Origin: Clostridiales bacterium
GTDB taxonomy: Bacteria; Bacillota; Clostridia; Saccharofermentanales; Saccharofermentanaceae
Direction of reading: 5' to 3'
Assembly (NCBI GenBank): GCA_017615755.1
Contig: JAFZZM010000051.1
Span: 1-55,248, forward strand
Length of the DNA stretch: 55,248 bases
This document shows, piece after piece, positions 22,787 through 32,632 of the stretch. The notes beneath the pieces were generated by a model, which made no database searches, had not been told where the DNA came from, and saw only the letters and a program-made list of their open reading frames with translations. The translations under genes and the position numbers were made by a program. Positions within the stretch are counted from its first letter, which is position 1; each line of letters starts with the position of its first letter.

Positions 22787-25700
22787 ATGGCGTTTCATTT
22801 GCTTTATGGAGAGCACCCCGGTTCTCTTATTGATACATGCCTTGGCAAGATCTGTGAGGAAGCAGTCCTCTGGCCGACCAGACGAGGATATATCATCGTC
22901 CCGGAAACAATGAAGGCGGAAGTTGAGCGCCGTTATATCGAGATCCTGAAAGAGAAGAAGGGCGGAGATGCTTCGGATTCCGCGTTCATGATGATCGATA
23001 TCGTCAGCTTTTCCCGTTTTGCCTACCGTCTGTTAAGTGAAGTGGGCGGAGGGCAGAAGAAGCTTCTGAAGCCCGTTACCAAGACGATCCTGATCCACCG
23101 TATACTCCAGCAGGAGAAAGAAGATTTTTATGTGCTGTCCCGTTTTTCTGACCGGGTCGGTTTTGTTGCGGAAGTTGAAGAAGTACTGGGTGACTTTTAC
23201 CGCTACGGAGTCAGTGGGCAGATGCTCCTGGACCTGGATCTTTCCGGTGAGAGCGATCTGACCAAGCAGAAGATCCATGACTTTGGTCTTCTCATGACCA
23301 GGCTCGATGCGAAGGTCGAGCAGCTCGGTTTTGCTCCCGAAAGAGATTCCATGAAGCGGCTTCTTCATATCCTGGAGTTGTTCGCGAAGGGGGATCCGAA
23401 GACAAAGACATGGCCGATGAACCGTCTTTCGTTTTTAAAGGATGCATCGGTGTGGATCATGGGCTTCGGAGAGAACCGAAACCTCACTCCAGAGGAGTTG
23501 AACATTGTTACATTGCTTGAAACGGTGGTGTCTAAGCTCACTTTTACCGCGGTGGCGGAATCGGGCCTGGGCGATGCCGATACGAAGGAGATCTGCCACT
23601 TCGGAAACCAGGTGGTGAAGTCTTTCCGTTCCCGTTTAGCCTTTTCTTCCGTGACGGAAGTGGGACCGTCTTTGCGGGATGCTGCACTTGCCATCGTGTC
23701 CGGAGATTATGCCGAGCGGTTCTGTGCGACGCGTGAGGATCTTTCTGTTCCGGCAGAGATACGTGTTTTCAGTCAGATCAGTGATGAACTGGAATATGTC
23801 GCAGCCAGGATCAAGGAGATGGTCCGCTTTGAGGGATACCGTTACCGCGACATCACGGTCGTACTCTGCGATCAGAAGGAGTATCGGTCTGCCCTTCATG
23901 CGGCGTTTCTGAAATACGGTCTGGATGTGTTCGTGGATTCGAAGAATCCGTTGATCGGCACCATCTGGATGCAGTATATGTATGCCATTATGGAGATGGG
24001 CTGTTATAACTGGGAACTTGGTTCCGTGATGTCTTTTCTGAAGTCGGGATTTGTTTCCCTGGATCCGGTGACCGTCCAGCGTTTCGAGAATTTCTGTCTG
24101 GCGCATGGCCTTAAGAATAAGAAGCGTATTCTTTCCTGTGAGCAGTATGCCGATACACCGATGGAGAAGGAGATGATCCGGAAGGTGCTTCCGGTCCTTC
24201 AGGAAACAGCGGAGGCGCTGAAGCCGCTTGTTTCTGCAAAGACTTGCGCGGAGCGTGCGATCACGCTCCACGATATGACTTCCGGCAAGCGCAAGATGGT
24301 GGAATACTATGTGGATGAGTGGACCAAGGCCGGAAATCAGGAGTCTGCGCTGGCACTTGCCGCTTCGTATAATGCGGCTGATGACGTGCTGCGTGCATTG
24401 TCAGAAGAAATCGGTGAGTTCCCGATTTCACTTTCGAATTTCTGCGATGCAGTGATCACATCGATCTCGACACAGAGCCTTCTGAAGATCCCGTCCTTTG
24501 TGGACCAGGTGACGATCACGGAACCGAAGAATGCTTACAGAAGAACATGCCGGGCGATGTTCGTGGTCGGACCGAACCGGAAGAATTTCCCGTTTACCGC
24601 ACCTTCGGAAGGTTATCTGAAAAACAGAGAGCGTGAGATGCTCTCGGATAAGCTCTCTATGGATTTCCCGAACCATGCCAAGGACCAGACGTATTCCGAC
24701 TTCTTCGTGGCGTACGCGTTGCTGGACTGCCCGAAGGAAAAGATCGTATTTACCATGCAGAATTCCGAAGAACCCTCTTCGGTAGTGCTTTTCATGAAGG
24801 AATCGTACCCGAAGGTCAAGTTCTTCGAGACGGACGTGATGTCGCTTGCTGATCCGCGTGTCCTGAAGAAGGAGAAAATGAGAAGCTATATTCAGGATGT
24901 ACTGACGAACAGGATCGAGGTGTCGGAAGAAGAACGGGAGAAAGTGCTTTTTATCTGGAAGACCAGATTTGAAGGCGTGGATCTTTCCCATGAGGAGGAG
25001 ACGAATCCGGCGCTGACGATCTCGAAAGACCGCATGGATGCGAGGTATCCTTCTGACCTCTGGATGAGTGTTTCTTCGGTCGAGTCGTATGTGAAGTGTC
25101 CGTACAGTTATTTCTGTGATGCGGTCCTGCGTCTTTCCGAACGGGAAGTGATGCAGGTGCTGCCGACGAATATGGGGACGATCGCGCATAGCATTTTTGA
25201 GATGGCACTGACGGAGTTCCGCGATGAGTATCTGTCCACGGACGATGAGACCGGACGGACGGTGATATTTGCACGTTACTGCGAACGGGATAAGGAAGAG
25301 TGGGTCAGAAGCCTGCTTCCGAAGGCACAGGCGACAGAGCACTTTGCCTATTGTGATGATCCGGCCATGAAGATGGAAGCCGACTGTAAGCTGATCGCGG
25401 CGGCGACGGCTACGATGAACTATATTTTCGATACGATGGATCCGACTTTGTACCTGCCGCAGCAGTTCGAGTGGGGATTCGGAAGGAAGGATTCGCCGTC
25501 CTGCGATATCGAACTGGGCGACGGGCGGACCGTGCACTTTATCGGTGTCATCGACCGTGTGGACGTTAATCCTAAGACGAATGAATTCCGGATCCTGGAT
25601 TATAAGACGGGCAGCAAGGAAGTGGACTACGATGCCCTTTATGCGGGCGAAAGTGTCCAGCTTCCGGCGTATCTGCATGTGTTCCTGAAGACGCATCCGG

Positions 25701-26140
25701 AAATGATCCCGACAGGGGCCGGCTATATCCGTGTGCAGAATCCGAAAGAGAGAACGGATCTTCTTGCCAAGGTCATCAACGAGGACACGGTGGCGACGGC
25801 GAGAAAAGGTGCCATGAAGGCAGCGTTTATGCAGGACAAATTTACCATGAAAGCTTCGCCGGAAGAGATGGCCATGGCGGGTCAGTTTGCGATTTCTTCC
25901 ATCTCGGGAAACTGTGAGAAGATCTTCGATGGAGAGTTCCCGGCCATGCCTGCCAAGATCGGGAAGACGGCGGCGCTGAACTGCCAGAACTGTAAGTTTG
26001 CGTTCATGTGCAATGGCGATAAGGACAGCCCGAAATACCGCTTCCTGGAGAAGGTGCCGAAGCTCAAAAAAGAAGATGGAAAATCGATGACGAAAAAAGA
26101 TGCATTCTTTGCAACATTGAGAGGGGAGGGAAAAGCATGA
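22787..26140 (+). CDS. addB: AddB subunit of the AddAB helicase-nuclease
   Basis: AddB works with AddA to resect double-strand breaks and load RecA. The protein has 1117 residues. The C-terminal nuclease shows FRILDYKTGSK (PD-(D/E)XK core) and the four Cys of the structural [4Fe-4S] cluster: one in YVKCPYSYFC (near residue 770) and three in the late CQNCKFAFMC. The N-terminus begins LLYGEHPGS where Bacillus subtilis AddB has a Walker A motif (GRSGSGKT type). The Gly-Lys-Thr is absent, as in RexB proteins, so this subunit should not bind ATP there. AAAGGAGGT precedes the ATG. It overlaps addA by four bases. Confidence 0.93.
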   Translation: MAFHLLYGEHPGSLIDTCLGKICEEAVLWPTRRGYIIVPETMKAEVERRYIEILKEKKGGDASDSAFMMIDIVSFSRFAYRLLSEVGGGQKKLLKPVTKTILIHRILQQEKEDFYVLSRFSDRVGFVAEVEEVLGDFYRYGVSGQMLLDLDLSGESDLTKQKIHDFGLLMTRLDAKVEQLGFAPERDSMKRLLHILELFAKGDPKTKTWPMNRLSFLKDASVWIMGFGENRNLTPEELNIVTLLETVVSKLTFTAVAESGLGDADTKEICHFGNQVVKSFRSRLAFSSVTEVGPSLRDAALAIVSGDYAERFCATREDLSVPAEIRVFSQISDELEYVAARIKEMVRFEGYRYRDITVVLCDQKEYRSALHAAFLKYGLDVFVDSKNPLIGTIWMQYMYAIMEMGCYNWELGSVMSFLKSGFVSLDPVTVQRFENFCLAHGLKNKKRILSCEQYADTPMEKEMIRKVLPVLQETAEALKPLVSAKTCAERAITLHDMTSGKRKMVEYYVDEWTKAGNQESALALAASYNAADDVLRALSEEIGEFPISLSNFCDAVITSISTQSLLKIPSFVDQVTITEPKNAYRRTCRAMFVVGPNRKNFPFTAPSEGYLKNREREMLSDKLSMDFPNHAKDQTYSDFFVAYALLDCPKEKIVFTMQNSEEPSSVVLFMKESYPKVKFFETDVMSLADPRVLKKEKMRSYIQDVLTNRIEVSEEEREKVLFIWKTRFEGVDLSHEEETNPALTISKDRMDARYPSDLWMSVSSVESYVKCPYSYFCDAVLRLSEREVMQVLPTNMGTIAHSIFEMALTEFRDEYLSTDDETGRTVIFARYCERDKEEWVRSLLPKAQATEHFAYCDDPAMKMEADCKLIAAATATMNYIFDTMDPTLYLPQQFEWGFGRKDSPSCDIELGDGRTVHFIGVIDRVDVNPKTNEFRILDYKTGSKEVDYDALYAGESVQLPAYLHVFLKTHPEMIPTGAGYIRVQNPKERTDLLAKVINEDTVATARKGAMKAAFMQDKFTMKASPEEMAMAGQFAISSISGNCEKIFDGEFPAMPAKIGKTAALNCQNCKFAFMCNGDKDSPKYRFLEKVPKLKKEDGKSMTKKDAFFATLRGEGKA

Positions 26141-29100
26141 ATCTGACAAAAGAACAGGAAAAGATCGTGTTTGCCCCTTCCGGTAATATTCTGGTCAGTG
26201 CGGCCGCGGGTTCCGGTAAGACCAGCGTCATGACGGAGAGAATCGTAACGCGTATCGTAAACGGGGAACTTTCCGTGGACCGTGTTCTGGTCATGACTTT
26301 TACGAATGCGGCAGCGGCGAACATGAGTGCCAAACTCGAGAAGAAACTTCGTGAGAGATTGTCTCAGGAGACGGACCGGATCAAGAGGAAAAACCTCAGT
26401 GAGCAGATCACGAAATTGCCGATGGCGTATATTTCCACGATCAATGCTTTCTGCAGCCGGGTGATCTCCAGTTTCTCCGCGCAGGGTGTCGGTGAAGACG
26501 GCGAGCCGCTTCTGGAACCGGGTAGTTCCATTCTGGATGAGACACATGCTAAGAAGCTTCTTCGTGATGCGTTCAACGATGCTTTTGCCGAGGCATATTC
26601 TTTCTGCATGTCGGTCGATGAGGGACGTGTGGATCCTTCTTTGATCCTGCCGGGTGTTTCATCCGGGGAATGGCCGGCAGCGATGGGCGCAGAAGAAGTG
26701 ACCGCGAAGCAGTGGAGGGATTCTTTCCTTTCCATGGTGGAGGCTTTCGGAAGCGGAAGAGACGATACCATGCTGAAAGAGGATATGGAAGGAAAGCTTT
26801 CGTATCTCCGAAGTCTTCCGGATTACCGTAACTGGATCGAGACACAGGTCGTCAAGAAGCAGAAGGAAGCCGGTCATTTTACGGAAGGCGAGATCTGTGC
26901 CAAGGCACGTCATTCTCTCTGCCGGAATATTAAAGAACGACTCGATCTGATCCGTTCACTTTCGGTACGGGCGAGTGAACTGGATTTTGTGAAAGATAAG
27001 AAGAGCAACCAGGAGAAGAAGGATGCGTTTGCACGCTGGTTCTTGTATGTGATCGAGACCGGTGAGCAGATCCTTGCAAACCCGGATCTTTCCTGGAATG
27101 AGATCGTGGCACTTGGAAGCAAGCATCCTTCCGATGCGCTTCCGGCTCTTCGTTCGGGAAACAACGAGGAAGTGAATGCGTTTAACAAGGATCTTGAGCC
27201 TTTCTATGAGCTGGTGTACCAGATCTGCGGAGTGAGCAAGAATGCGACGCACGAAGATTCTCTGTCGAGTTCATGCCGGTATTTCTTCGGGAAGACGGAG
27301 CAGCAGCTCAATGAGGAGAGTCAGGAAATGGCGCCGCTGTTTGCCCGCTATTTCGAGATCGTGCTTCAGGCAGATGTCCTATATGCCGCAAAGAAGAGAC
27401 AGGAGTCGGCTCTGGATTTTCAGGATCAGGAGCAGATGGCTTTGAAACTTCTTTGTGTGGAAGAAGTGGCCGAGTATTACCGTGAACTTTTCGATGAGAT
27501 CTATATCGATGAGTACCAGGACAATAGTGGTGTGCAGGATGCCATCGTACAGTGCTTTTCGAGAAATAATGTGTTCTTCGTCGGTGACGTAAAGCAGAGT
27601 ATCTATCGTTTCCGTCATGCGAAACCGCAGATGTTCCTTGACCGGTATGAAAGATACAAGGATGGCGGCGAAGGAACGCTGTTTGAACTGAACAGTAACT
27701 TTCGAAGTGTTCCGTCGATCCTTAATGTGGTCAATCAGATCTTCAGAGCGATCATGGGCAGTGAATATGCGGATATCGAGTATGACGATTCGCACTGCCT
27801 GAATGTACCGAAAAATGAAGATGGTTCGTTGCTTCTGGATTATGGGGAGACCGGCGGGGCCGGCGTGACCTTGATCCTGGCAGAGGACGATCGTGAGGAG
27901 ATCGCCGCAGCAGCCGAAGCGGGTGAGGAAGTGTCCGAGAAGGCAGTCGATGAGCAGGATTCCGGAAAGATCGAGCGTGAGGCGCTGGTGGTCGCAAAGA
28001 AGATCCGCGAGCTCTCGACTCTCCCGGGTTTTTCGTATTCGAACTGCGTCATCCTTACAACTTCGAATGCCAATGCCGTGACGGCGGCCGAGACCTTGAA
28101 CCGTTGCGATATACCGGCGCAGGGACCGATCCTGGATAATGTGCTTCAGCATCCGGATCTTCGTGTGATCCTGGATCTGGCGCGTATAACGGACAATACG
28201 CTGCAGGATATTCCTCTTGCTTCAGTCATGAAGTCGGGGATCCGTCAGGCGGGCTTTACAGATCAGCAGCTTCTGGATATCTATCTTTTTGCGACATCTT
28301 CCGGGAAGAAAGACCTGCCGTTCTGTGAGAAGGTCATGTACTATGCTGAAAACGCGGAGACCAAGCTTGCTTTTAAGGTCAGGGAGTTCCTGTCTTTCCT
28401 GAATGACCTTCGTACCTTCTCCATGCAGATGAATGTGACGAAGTGGATGGAGCATGTCTACTCGGAGACGGAGTATCCGGAGCGTGTCAGAAGAGAGAAG
28501 AACGGAAGCAGCCGCTACTATGCACTGATGAAACTCGTGACGTGGGCAAGCCAGTTTGATAACGCAAAAAAGCAGGGGCTTCGTGCTTTTGTGGAATATA
28601 TCGAGGAAGTGGATGCGCAGAAGGATGCGGTCACGGAGATCGATCTTGCGGAACCACTGGAGAATGTGGTGCGCTGTATGACGATCCATAAGAGTAAGGG
28701 TCTGGAATTCCCGTTTGTTTTCCTATGCGGCATCCAGTCCGGAAACCGTGAAGATACTACCGCGCTGATCCTCAATGAGAACGGATCGATGGCGGCGAAG
28801 CGCTATTGCCGACAGTGGGGGTCCATCTACGAACCGCATGATTACTATGTGCTGAAGAACGAAAACAAGAGAGAACTTGAAGCCGAGAAGATCCGTCTTC
28901 TGTACGTTGCTTTGACCCGTGCGGAGAAGAAACTCTTTATTGTCGTTTCTGCCAAGCGGACGAAGGAAGGTTTTATTTCTGAGAAGGCACTTGTGGATGA
29001 GGCCTATACGATTTCTTCCGAGAAGTATCCGACCTATTACATGCGTAAGTTGAATACGCCGTTGAAGAAGTTCCTGGCGGGAACGGTGCGTACTTCTTCC

Positions 29101-30054
29101 TGCCCGATACGTGTTGCGGCTTCCTCTCCGGATGAGATCTATTACGGAGATCTGGCTTTCACGGAACCGGTGCGAAGTGAAAACAGCGAGGATATGGCTT
29201 TGATCTCGGATAAGGGACAAAGACTCAGCTACAATCCGGATGTGATCCGGACTTCGGCACAGGATGCCTATGACCAGGCCAGAAAAGAGAATACGGGAGA
29301 CTGCCTCAGTGATTCGGAGAAAGAGCGAGTCGGACTTATCGACCATGAGATCACGGACTGGGCGGAATTGACGATGGTTCCGGCGAAGACGACCGTCAGT
29401 GAGATGAAGCGTCTTCGTGCAGCAAGCGAAGATCCGGAACTTGCCGATGATGAGGATATCTCGCTCAAGGCCATGAACATGCGGCTTCGTGAAAGTGAGC
29501 AGAAGTGGGCCAATGGAGGATACAGTGCGACACAGCTTGGTACTTTGATCCATAGTGCCTGGCAGTATATCGATTTTTCGGGCCTTCTTTCTTCCGGGGC
29601 TCCTGTGGACTGGGAACAGGTACTGGCTACACTTTGTGAGTACGACATGATCACGAGCGAACAGATCCCGCTTTTGCGGCCATTTACGGGATGTATGCAG
29701 CAGTTCCTCGAAAGTGAACTCTGCCGCCGTATGGTGAGCGCGGAAACAGAACCGGAACACGGTCCGTACCGTGAGATCCCGTTTGCGCTGGCCGTGCCGG
29801 AGCAGGAGAAAGAGTATTCACTGGTACAAGGTATGATCGACTGCTGGTTCGTCGATAGCGACGGACAGGCTGTGCTGATCGACTATAAGTCAGACCGGAT
29901 CGACGGATCGGAAGAAGAGAAGAGAGCCGTTCTTGAAGAGCGATACAGTTTTCAGCTGGATATGTATGCCAAGGCGATCGTTTCCGCTACCGGAAAGACG
30001 GTGAAAGAGAAGATCATCTGGCTGATCCGGGACGGGATTTCTTTTGCGCTCTGA
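26137..30054 (+). CDS. addA: AddA subunit of the AddAB helicase-nuclease
   Basis: The motor subunit, a UvrD-type 3'-5' helicase with a C-terminal nuclease. The protein has 1305 residues. Walker A is AAAGSGKT (about 22-29), Walker B is IYIDEYQDNS (about 455-464), and further helicase motifs include VGDVKQSIYRFR, MTIHKSKGLEF and LLYVALTRAEK. The nuclease core is VLIDYKSDR near residue 1250. It begins at the addB stop codon (ATGA). Its last 41 bases overlap the convergent tadA gene. Together with AddB it provides recombinational repair and degradation of foreign linear DNA. Confidence 0.95.
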   Translation: MNLTKEQEKIVFAPSGNILVSAAAGSGKTSVMTERIVTRIVNGELSVDRVLVMTFTNAAAANMSAKLEKKLRERLSQETDRIKRKNLSEQITKLPMAYISTINAFCSRVISSFSAQGVGEDGEPLLEPGSSILDETHAKKLLRDAFNDAFAEAYSFCMSVDEGRVDPSLILPGVSSGEWPAAMGAEEVTAKQWRDSFLSMVEAFGSGRDDTMLKEDMEGKLSYLRSLPDYRNWIETQVVKKQKEAGHFTEGEICAKARHSLCRNIKERLDLIRSLSVRASELDFVKDKKSNQEKKDAFARWFLYVIETGEQILANPDLSWNEIVALGSKHPSDALPALRSGNNEEVNAFNKDLEPFYELVYQICGVSKNATHEDSLSSSCRYFFGKTEQQLNEESQEMAPLFARYFEIVLQADVLYAAKKRQESALDFQDQEQMALKLLCVEEVAEYYRELFDEIYIDEYQDNSGVQDAIVQCFSRNNVFFVGDVKQSIYRFRHAKPQMFLDRYERYKDGGEGTLFELNSNFRSVPSILNVVNQIFRAIMGSEYADIEYDDSHCLNVPKNEDGSLLLDYGETGGAGVTLILAEDDREEIAAAAEAGEEVSEKAVDEQDSGKIEREALVVAKKIRELSTLPGFSYSNCVILTTSNANAVTAAETLNRCDIPAQGPILDNVLQHPDLRVILDLARITDNTLQDIPLASVMKSGIRQAGFTDQQLLDIYLFATSSGKKDLPFCEKVMYYAENAETKLAFKVREFLSFLNDLRTFSMQMNVTKWMEHVYSETEYPERVRREKNGSSRYYALMKLVTWASQFDNAKKQGLRAFVEYIEEVDAQKDAVTEIDLAEPLENVVRCMTIHKSKGLEFPFVFLCGIQSGNREDTTALILNENGSMAAKRYCRQWGSIYEPHDYYVLKNENKRELEAEKIRLLYVALTRAEKKLFIVVSAKRTKEGFISEKALVDEAYTISSEKYPTYYMRKLNTPLKKFLAGTVRTSSCPIRVAASSPDEIYYGDLAFTEPVRSENSEDMALISDKGQRLSYNPDVIRTSAQDAYDQARKENTGDCLSDSEKERVGLIDHEITDWAELTMVPAKTTVSEMKRLRAASEDPELADDEDISLKAMNMRLRESEQKWANGGYSATQLGTLIHSAWQYIDFSGLLSSGAPVDWEQVLATLCEYDMITSEQIPLLRPFTGCMQQFLESELCRRMVSAETEPEHGPYREIPFALAVPEQEKEYSLVQGMIDCWFVDSDGQAVLIDYKSDRIDGSEEEKRAVLEERYSFQLDMYAKAIVSATGKTVKEKIIWLIRDGISFAL

Positions 30055-30520
30055 GTTCGCGGAAGAAGTCTTTGAGAAGCGCGCTGCATTCTTTTTCCAG
30101 GATCCCGCCTGTTGATTCCACATGGTGGTTGTGGGGAAGATCGAAGAGGTGGTTGCACGAGCAGACGGCGCCGCCCTTGGGGTCGTATGCGCCGAAATAC
30201 ACGTGGCGGATATGGGACTGGATAATGGCGCCGGCACACATATAGCAGGGCTCGAGCGTAACATAGAGGTCGCAGTCGAAGATGTGCCAGGCGGAAAGTT
30301 TCCTGCAGGCTTTAGAGATACAGGACATTTCGGCATGAAGCGTGGCATCCTGTCTGGTCTGGCGTAAGTTATGGGCTCTCGCGATGACTTTTCCGTCCTT
30401 GACGATGACGCAGCCGATAGGGGATTCTCCCAGGGCATAGGCTTTCTGTGCTTCCTTCAGCGCGGCGCGCATGAAGGTCTCTTGCTGGTCAGAAGTCGGA
30501 AATGTAGTGTTTTCAGGCAT
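30014..30520 (-). CDS. tadA: tRNA-specific adenosine deaminase
   Basis: Converts A34 to inosine in tRNA-Arg(ACG), needed to read CGC and CGA codons. The 168-residue zinc enzyme has His62-Ala63-Glu64 (LHAEMS) and Pro91-Cys92-x-x-Cys95 (EPCYMC), with the expected spacing. I chose the ATG at 30518-30520, with GAAGGAG eight bases upstream, over an earlier in-frame ATG at 30547. The 3' end overlaps the end of addA by 41 bases on the opposite strand. The last eight or so residues are basic and probably dispensable. Confidence 0.93.
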   Translation of the reverse strand: MPENTTFPTSDQQETFMRAALKEAQKAYALGESPIGCVIVKDGKVIARAHNLRQTRQDATLHAEMSCISKACRKLSAWHIFDCDLYVTLEPCYMCAGAIIQSHIRHVYFGAYDPKGGAVCSCNHLFDLPHNHHVESTGGILEKECSALLKDFFRELRAQKKSRPGSAR

Positions 30521-30589
30521 TTGAGGTGCTCCTTCGGAAAGTGCCATAGAAATATATTATATAATTCTAGAAATTATGCAAAAAAATGT

Positions 30590-30618
30590 TTGCACTTACG
30601 CAAACCAGTGTATATAAT
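30590..30618 (+). promoter_or_regulatory. Strong sigma-A promoter before the zinc-ribbon membrane protein
   Basis: TTGCAC (30590-30595) and a perfect TATAAT (30613-30618) are separated by 17 bases. It lies 63 bases upstream of the ATG at 30682 and could also drive the sigma factor gene that follows. Confidence 0.85.
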
Positions 30619-30681
30619 ATACTGTGCTTACTTGTGGGATTATACCCTTTTGTAGGCGATAATGCAAAGGACGAGGAATAA

Positions 30682-31467
30682 ATGGCGACTAAACAAGGTA
30701 TATGCAAGAACTGCGGTTCGCTCATCATGGTGGACAGCAACGACGAATTATGTGAATGCGTTTTTTGCGACTGCGTATTTCCAGCGACAGAAGCAATCGA
30801 GATATTTAACAACCCGGATGGAATCGAATTCCCGAATCTTCCACAGCCGAAACGTGAGGCGAAAGCAGTTCGTCACACTGTTACACCTGTCTTCGATAAT
30901 GCAGTAGAGAAGGCTGTTAAGGTTGATAAAGCTACAACTTCGAAGGAGAAGAAAGTCGAGAAGCTTTTCGAGATCTCTCCTGACGACATCAAGACACCTA
31001 AGCGCGTAAAGCGTATCGTATACACGGTTACTGCGGCCTGCATCGCACTGATCATCGGCATTTCTCTGCCGATCACGCTGATCCGTTCTTCTCACTACAA
31101 GAAGATCTACAAGCAGATGCCGACCTGTATTGCAGCAGGCGAACTGACCGTTGACACAACAGCAGACGATGGATATACGACAGGTTTTAAGATCAGCGGC
31201 ACAGGCAACAATAAAGTGTCGATGGTTTCTTCGACCGAGGTCGATAAGGCCAAGGTTCTGAAGGCGTATGAGTCCTTCTGCGCGATCCGTGGTGAAGAAT
31301 ACGGATACGAATCCAGTGATACAGCTCACTATTACAAGGGCGTAGTCCTTACTGTATATGCTCCGAATGGAAGATTTACGATTGAGGGGAACAACAACGG
31401 CGCCAGCGAAGACCTGGTTGAGATTTATGTTCCGGAGAAAGAGTCGGAAGAGAGTACAGAGAAGTAA
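30682..31467 (+). CDS. Zinc-ribbon protein with one membrane segment, unknown function
   Basis: The 261-residue protein opens with a treble-clef-like zinc ribbon (CKNC near residue 8, CVFCDC near 26). A charged linker follows, then one membrane segment (about 113-136, VYTVTAACIALIIGISLPITLI). The outside domain of about 120 residues has mixed beta character and an acidic tail. Topology is probably zinc ribbon in the cytoplasm, domain outside. It has a strong promoter and lies 70 bases before the main sigma factor gene, a place often held by dnaG in Firmicutes. I do not recognise the outer domain. A sensing role is possible but unproven. Confidence 0.75.
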   Translation: MATKQGICKNCGSLIMVDSNDELCECVFCDCVFPATEAIEIFNNPDGIEFPNLPQPKREAKAVRHTVTPVFDNAVEKAVKVDKATTSKEKKVEKLFEISPDDIKTPKRVKRIVYTVTAACIALIIGISLPITLIRSSHYKKIYKQMPTCIAAGELTVDTTADDGYTTGFKISGTGNNKVSMVSSTEVDKAKVLKAYESFCAIRGEEYGYESSDTAHYYKGVVLTVYAPNGRFTIEGNNNGASEDLVEIYVPEKESEESTEK

Positions 31468-31537
31468 CGCCGAAGTAGTAATGAGAAGAGTCCCAGCGCT
31501 GAACGGGCGCATGTCATTTTTGGGAGGATGAACGTTA

Positions 31538-32605
31538 ATGGCAAGTGATTTTTCAAACATTCTGCAAAAACTGGAGAACCTGGCAAATGCGAATAACCAC
31601 AGCATTTCCTCGCTCGACGTCATGAACGTGATCGAAGAGCAGGACGGCGATCCGGATATGGTGGATAAGCTCTTTGATGAGCTGGAAGCCAAGGGAATTG
31701 CGATAGTAGCGGAGACGAGCATCGAGGATGATGCGATCCGCGATCTGAATCTGGATGCCGGCGCGATCGATGGCGCAGGCATGGACGATCCGGTACGTAT
31801 GTACCTTAAGGAGATCGGTAAGGTTCCGCTTCTTACAGCGGAGCAGGAACAGGATCTGGCCCAGCGTATGCTGGACGGAGATGAAGACGCGAAGGCACAG
31901 CTCATCGAGGCAAACCTCCGTCTTGTTGTATCTATTGCGAAGCGCTACCTCGGTCGTGGTATGCAGTTCCTCGATCTGATCCAGGAAGGTAATCTGGGCT
32001 TGATCAAGGCAGTAGATAAGTTTGACCATTCTAAAGGATTTAAGTTCAGTACATATGCAACATGGTGGATCCGTCAGGCTATTACCCGTGCTATCGCGGA
32101 CCAGGCCAGAACGATCCGTATCCCGGTACACATGGTTGAGACCATTAACAGACTGGTTCGTGAGCAGCGTGCTCTGATCCAGGAACTGGGTCGTGAACCT
32201 ACCGTTGAGGAGATCGCTGAGCGCATGAGCCTCCCGGTTGAGAAGGTCCGCGAGATCCAGAAGATCTCCCAGGAGCCGGTATCTCTGGAGAAGCCGATCG
32301 GTGAAGAGGAAGACAGCCATCTGGGTGACTTCATTCCGGACGATGACGCGATGTCTCCGGCTGATCAGGTTGCATATACACTTCTGAAGGAGCAGCTCCT
32401 CGATGCCATGAAGAGTCTGACCGCACGTGAGGAGAAAGTTCTCCGTCTGCGTTTTGGTCTCGACGATGGCCGTCAGCGCACTCTCGAAGAAGTTGGTCGT
32501 GAATTCAACGTTACTCGTGAACGTATCCGTCAGATCGAAGCAAAGGCGCTTCGTAAGCTTCGTCATCCGAGCCGCAGCAAGAAACTGAAGGATTATATCG
32601 ACTGA
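31538..32605 (+). CDS. rpoD: Primary sigma factor of RNA polymerase
   Basis: The housekeeping sigma-70 (SigA in Bacillus). It has 355 residues, the short Firmicutes form. Region 1.2 begins at [21 protein letters not shown]. Region 2 contains [27 protein letters not shown] and the -10 recognition helix [16 protein letters not shown]. Region 4 ends with [27 protein letters not shown], the -35 reader. GGAGG lies ten bases before the ATG. dnaG, its usual neighbour, is absent here; the upstream gene is a zinc-ribbon membrane protein. It is 27 bases ahead of the Rnf-like genes, so they may share a transcript. Confidence 0.97.
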   Translation: MASDFSNILQKLENLANANNHSISSLDVMNVIEEQDGDPDMVDKLFDELEAKGIAIVAETSIEDDAIRDLNLDAGAIDGAGMDDPVRMYLKEIGKVPLLTAEQEQDLAQRMLDGDEDAKAQLIEANLRLVVSIAKRYLGRGMQFLDLIQEGNLGLIKAVDKFDHSKGFKFSTYATWWIRQAITRAIADQARTIRIPVHMVETINRLVREQRALIQELGREPTVEEIAERMSLPVEKVREIQKISQEPVSLEKPIGEEEDSHLGDFIPDDDAMSPADQVAYTLLKEQLLDAMKSLTAREEKVLRLRFGLDDGRQRTLEEVGREFNVTRERIRQIEAKALRKLRHPSRSKKLKDYID

Positions 32606-32632
32606 TATGCTTCTTGTGCGAAAGGTGGGCAC

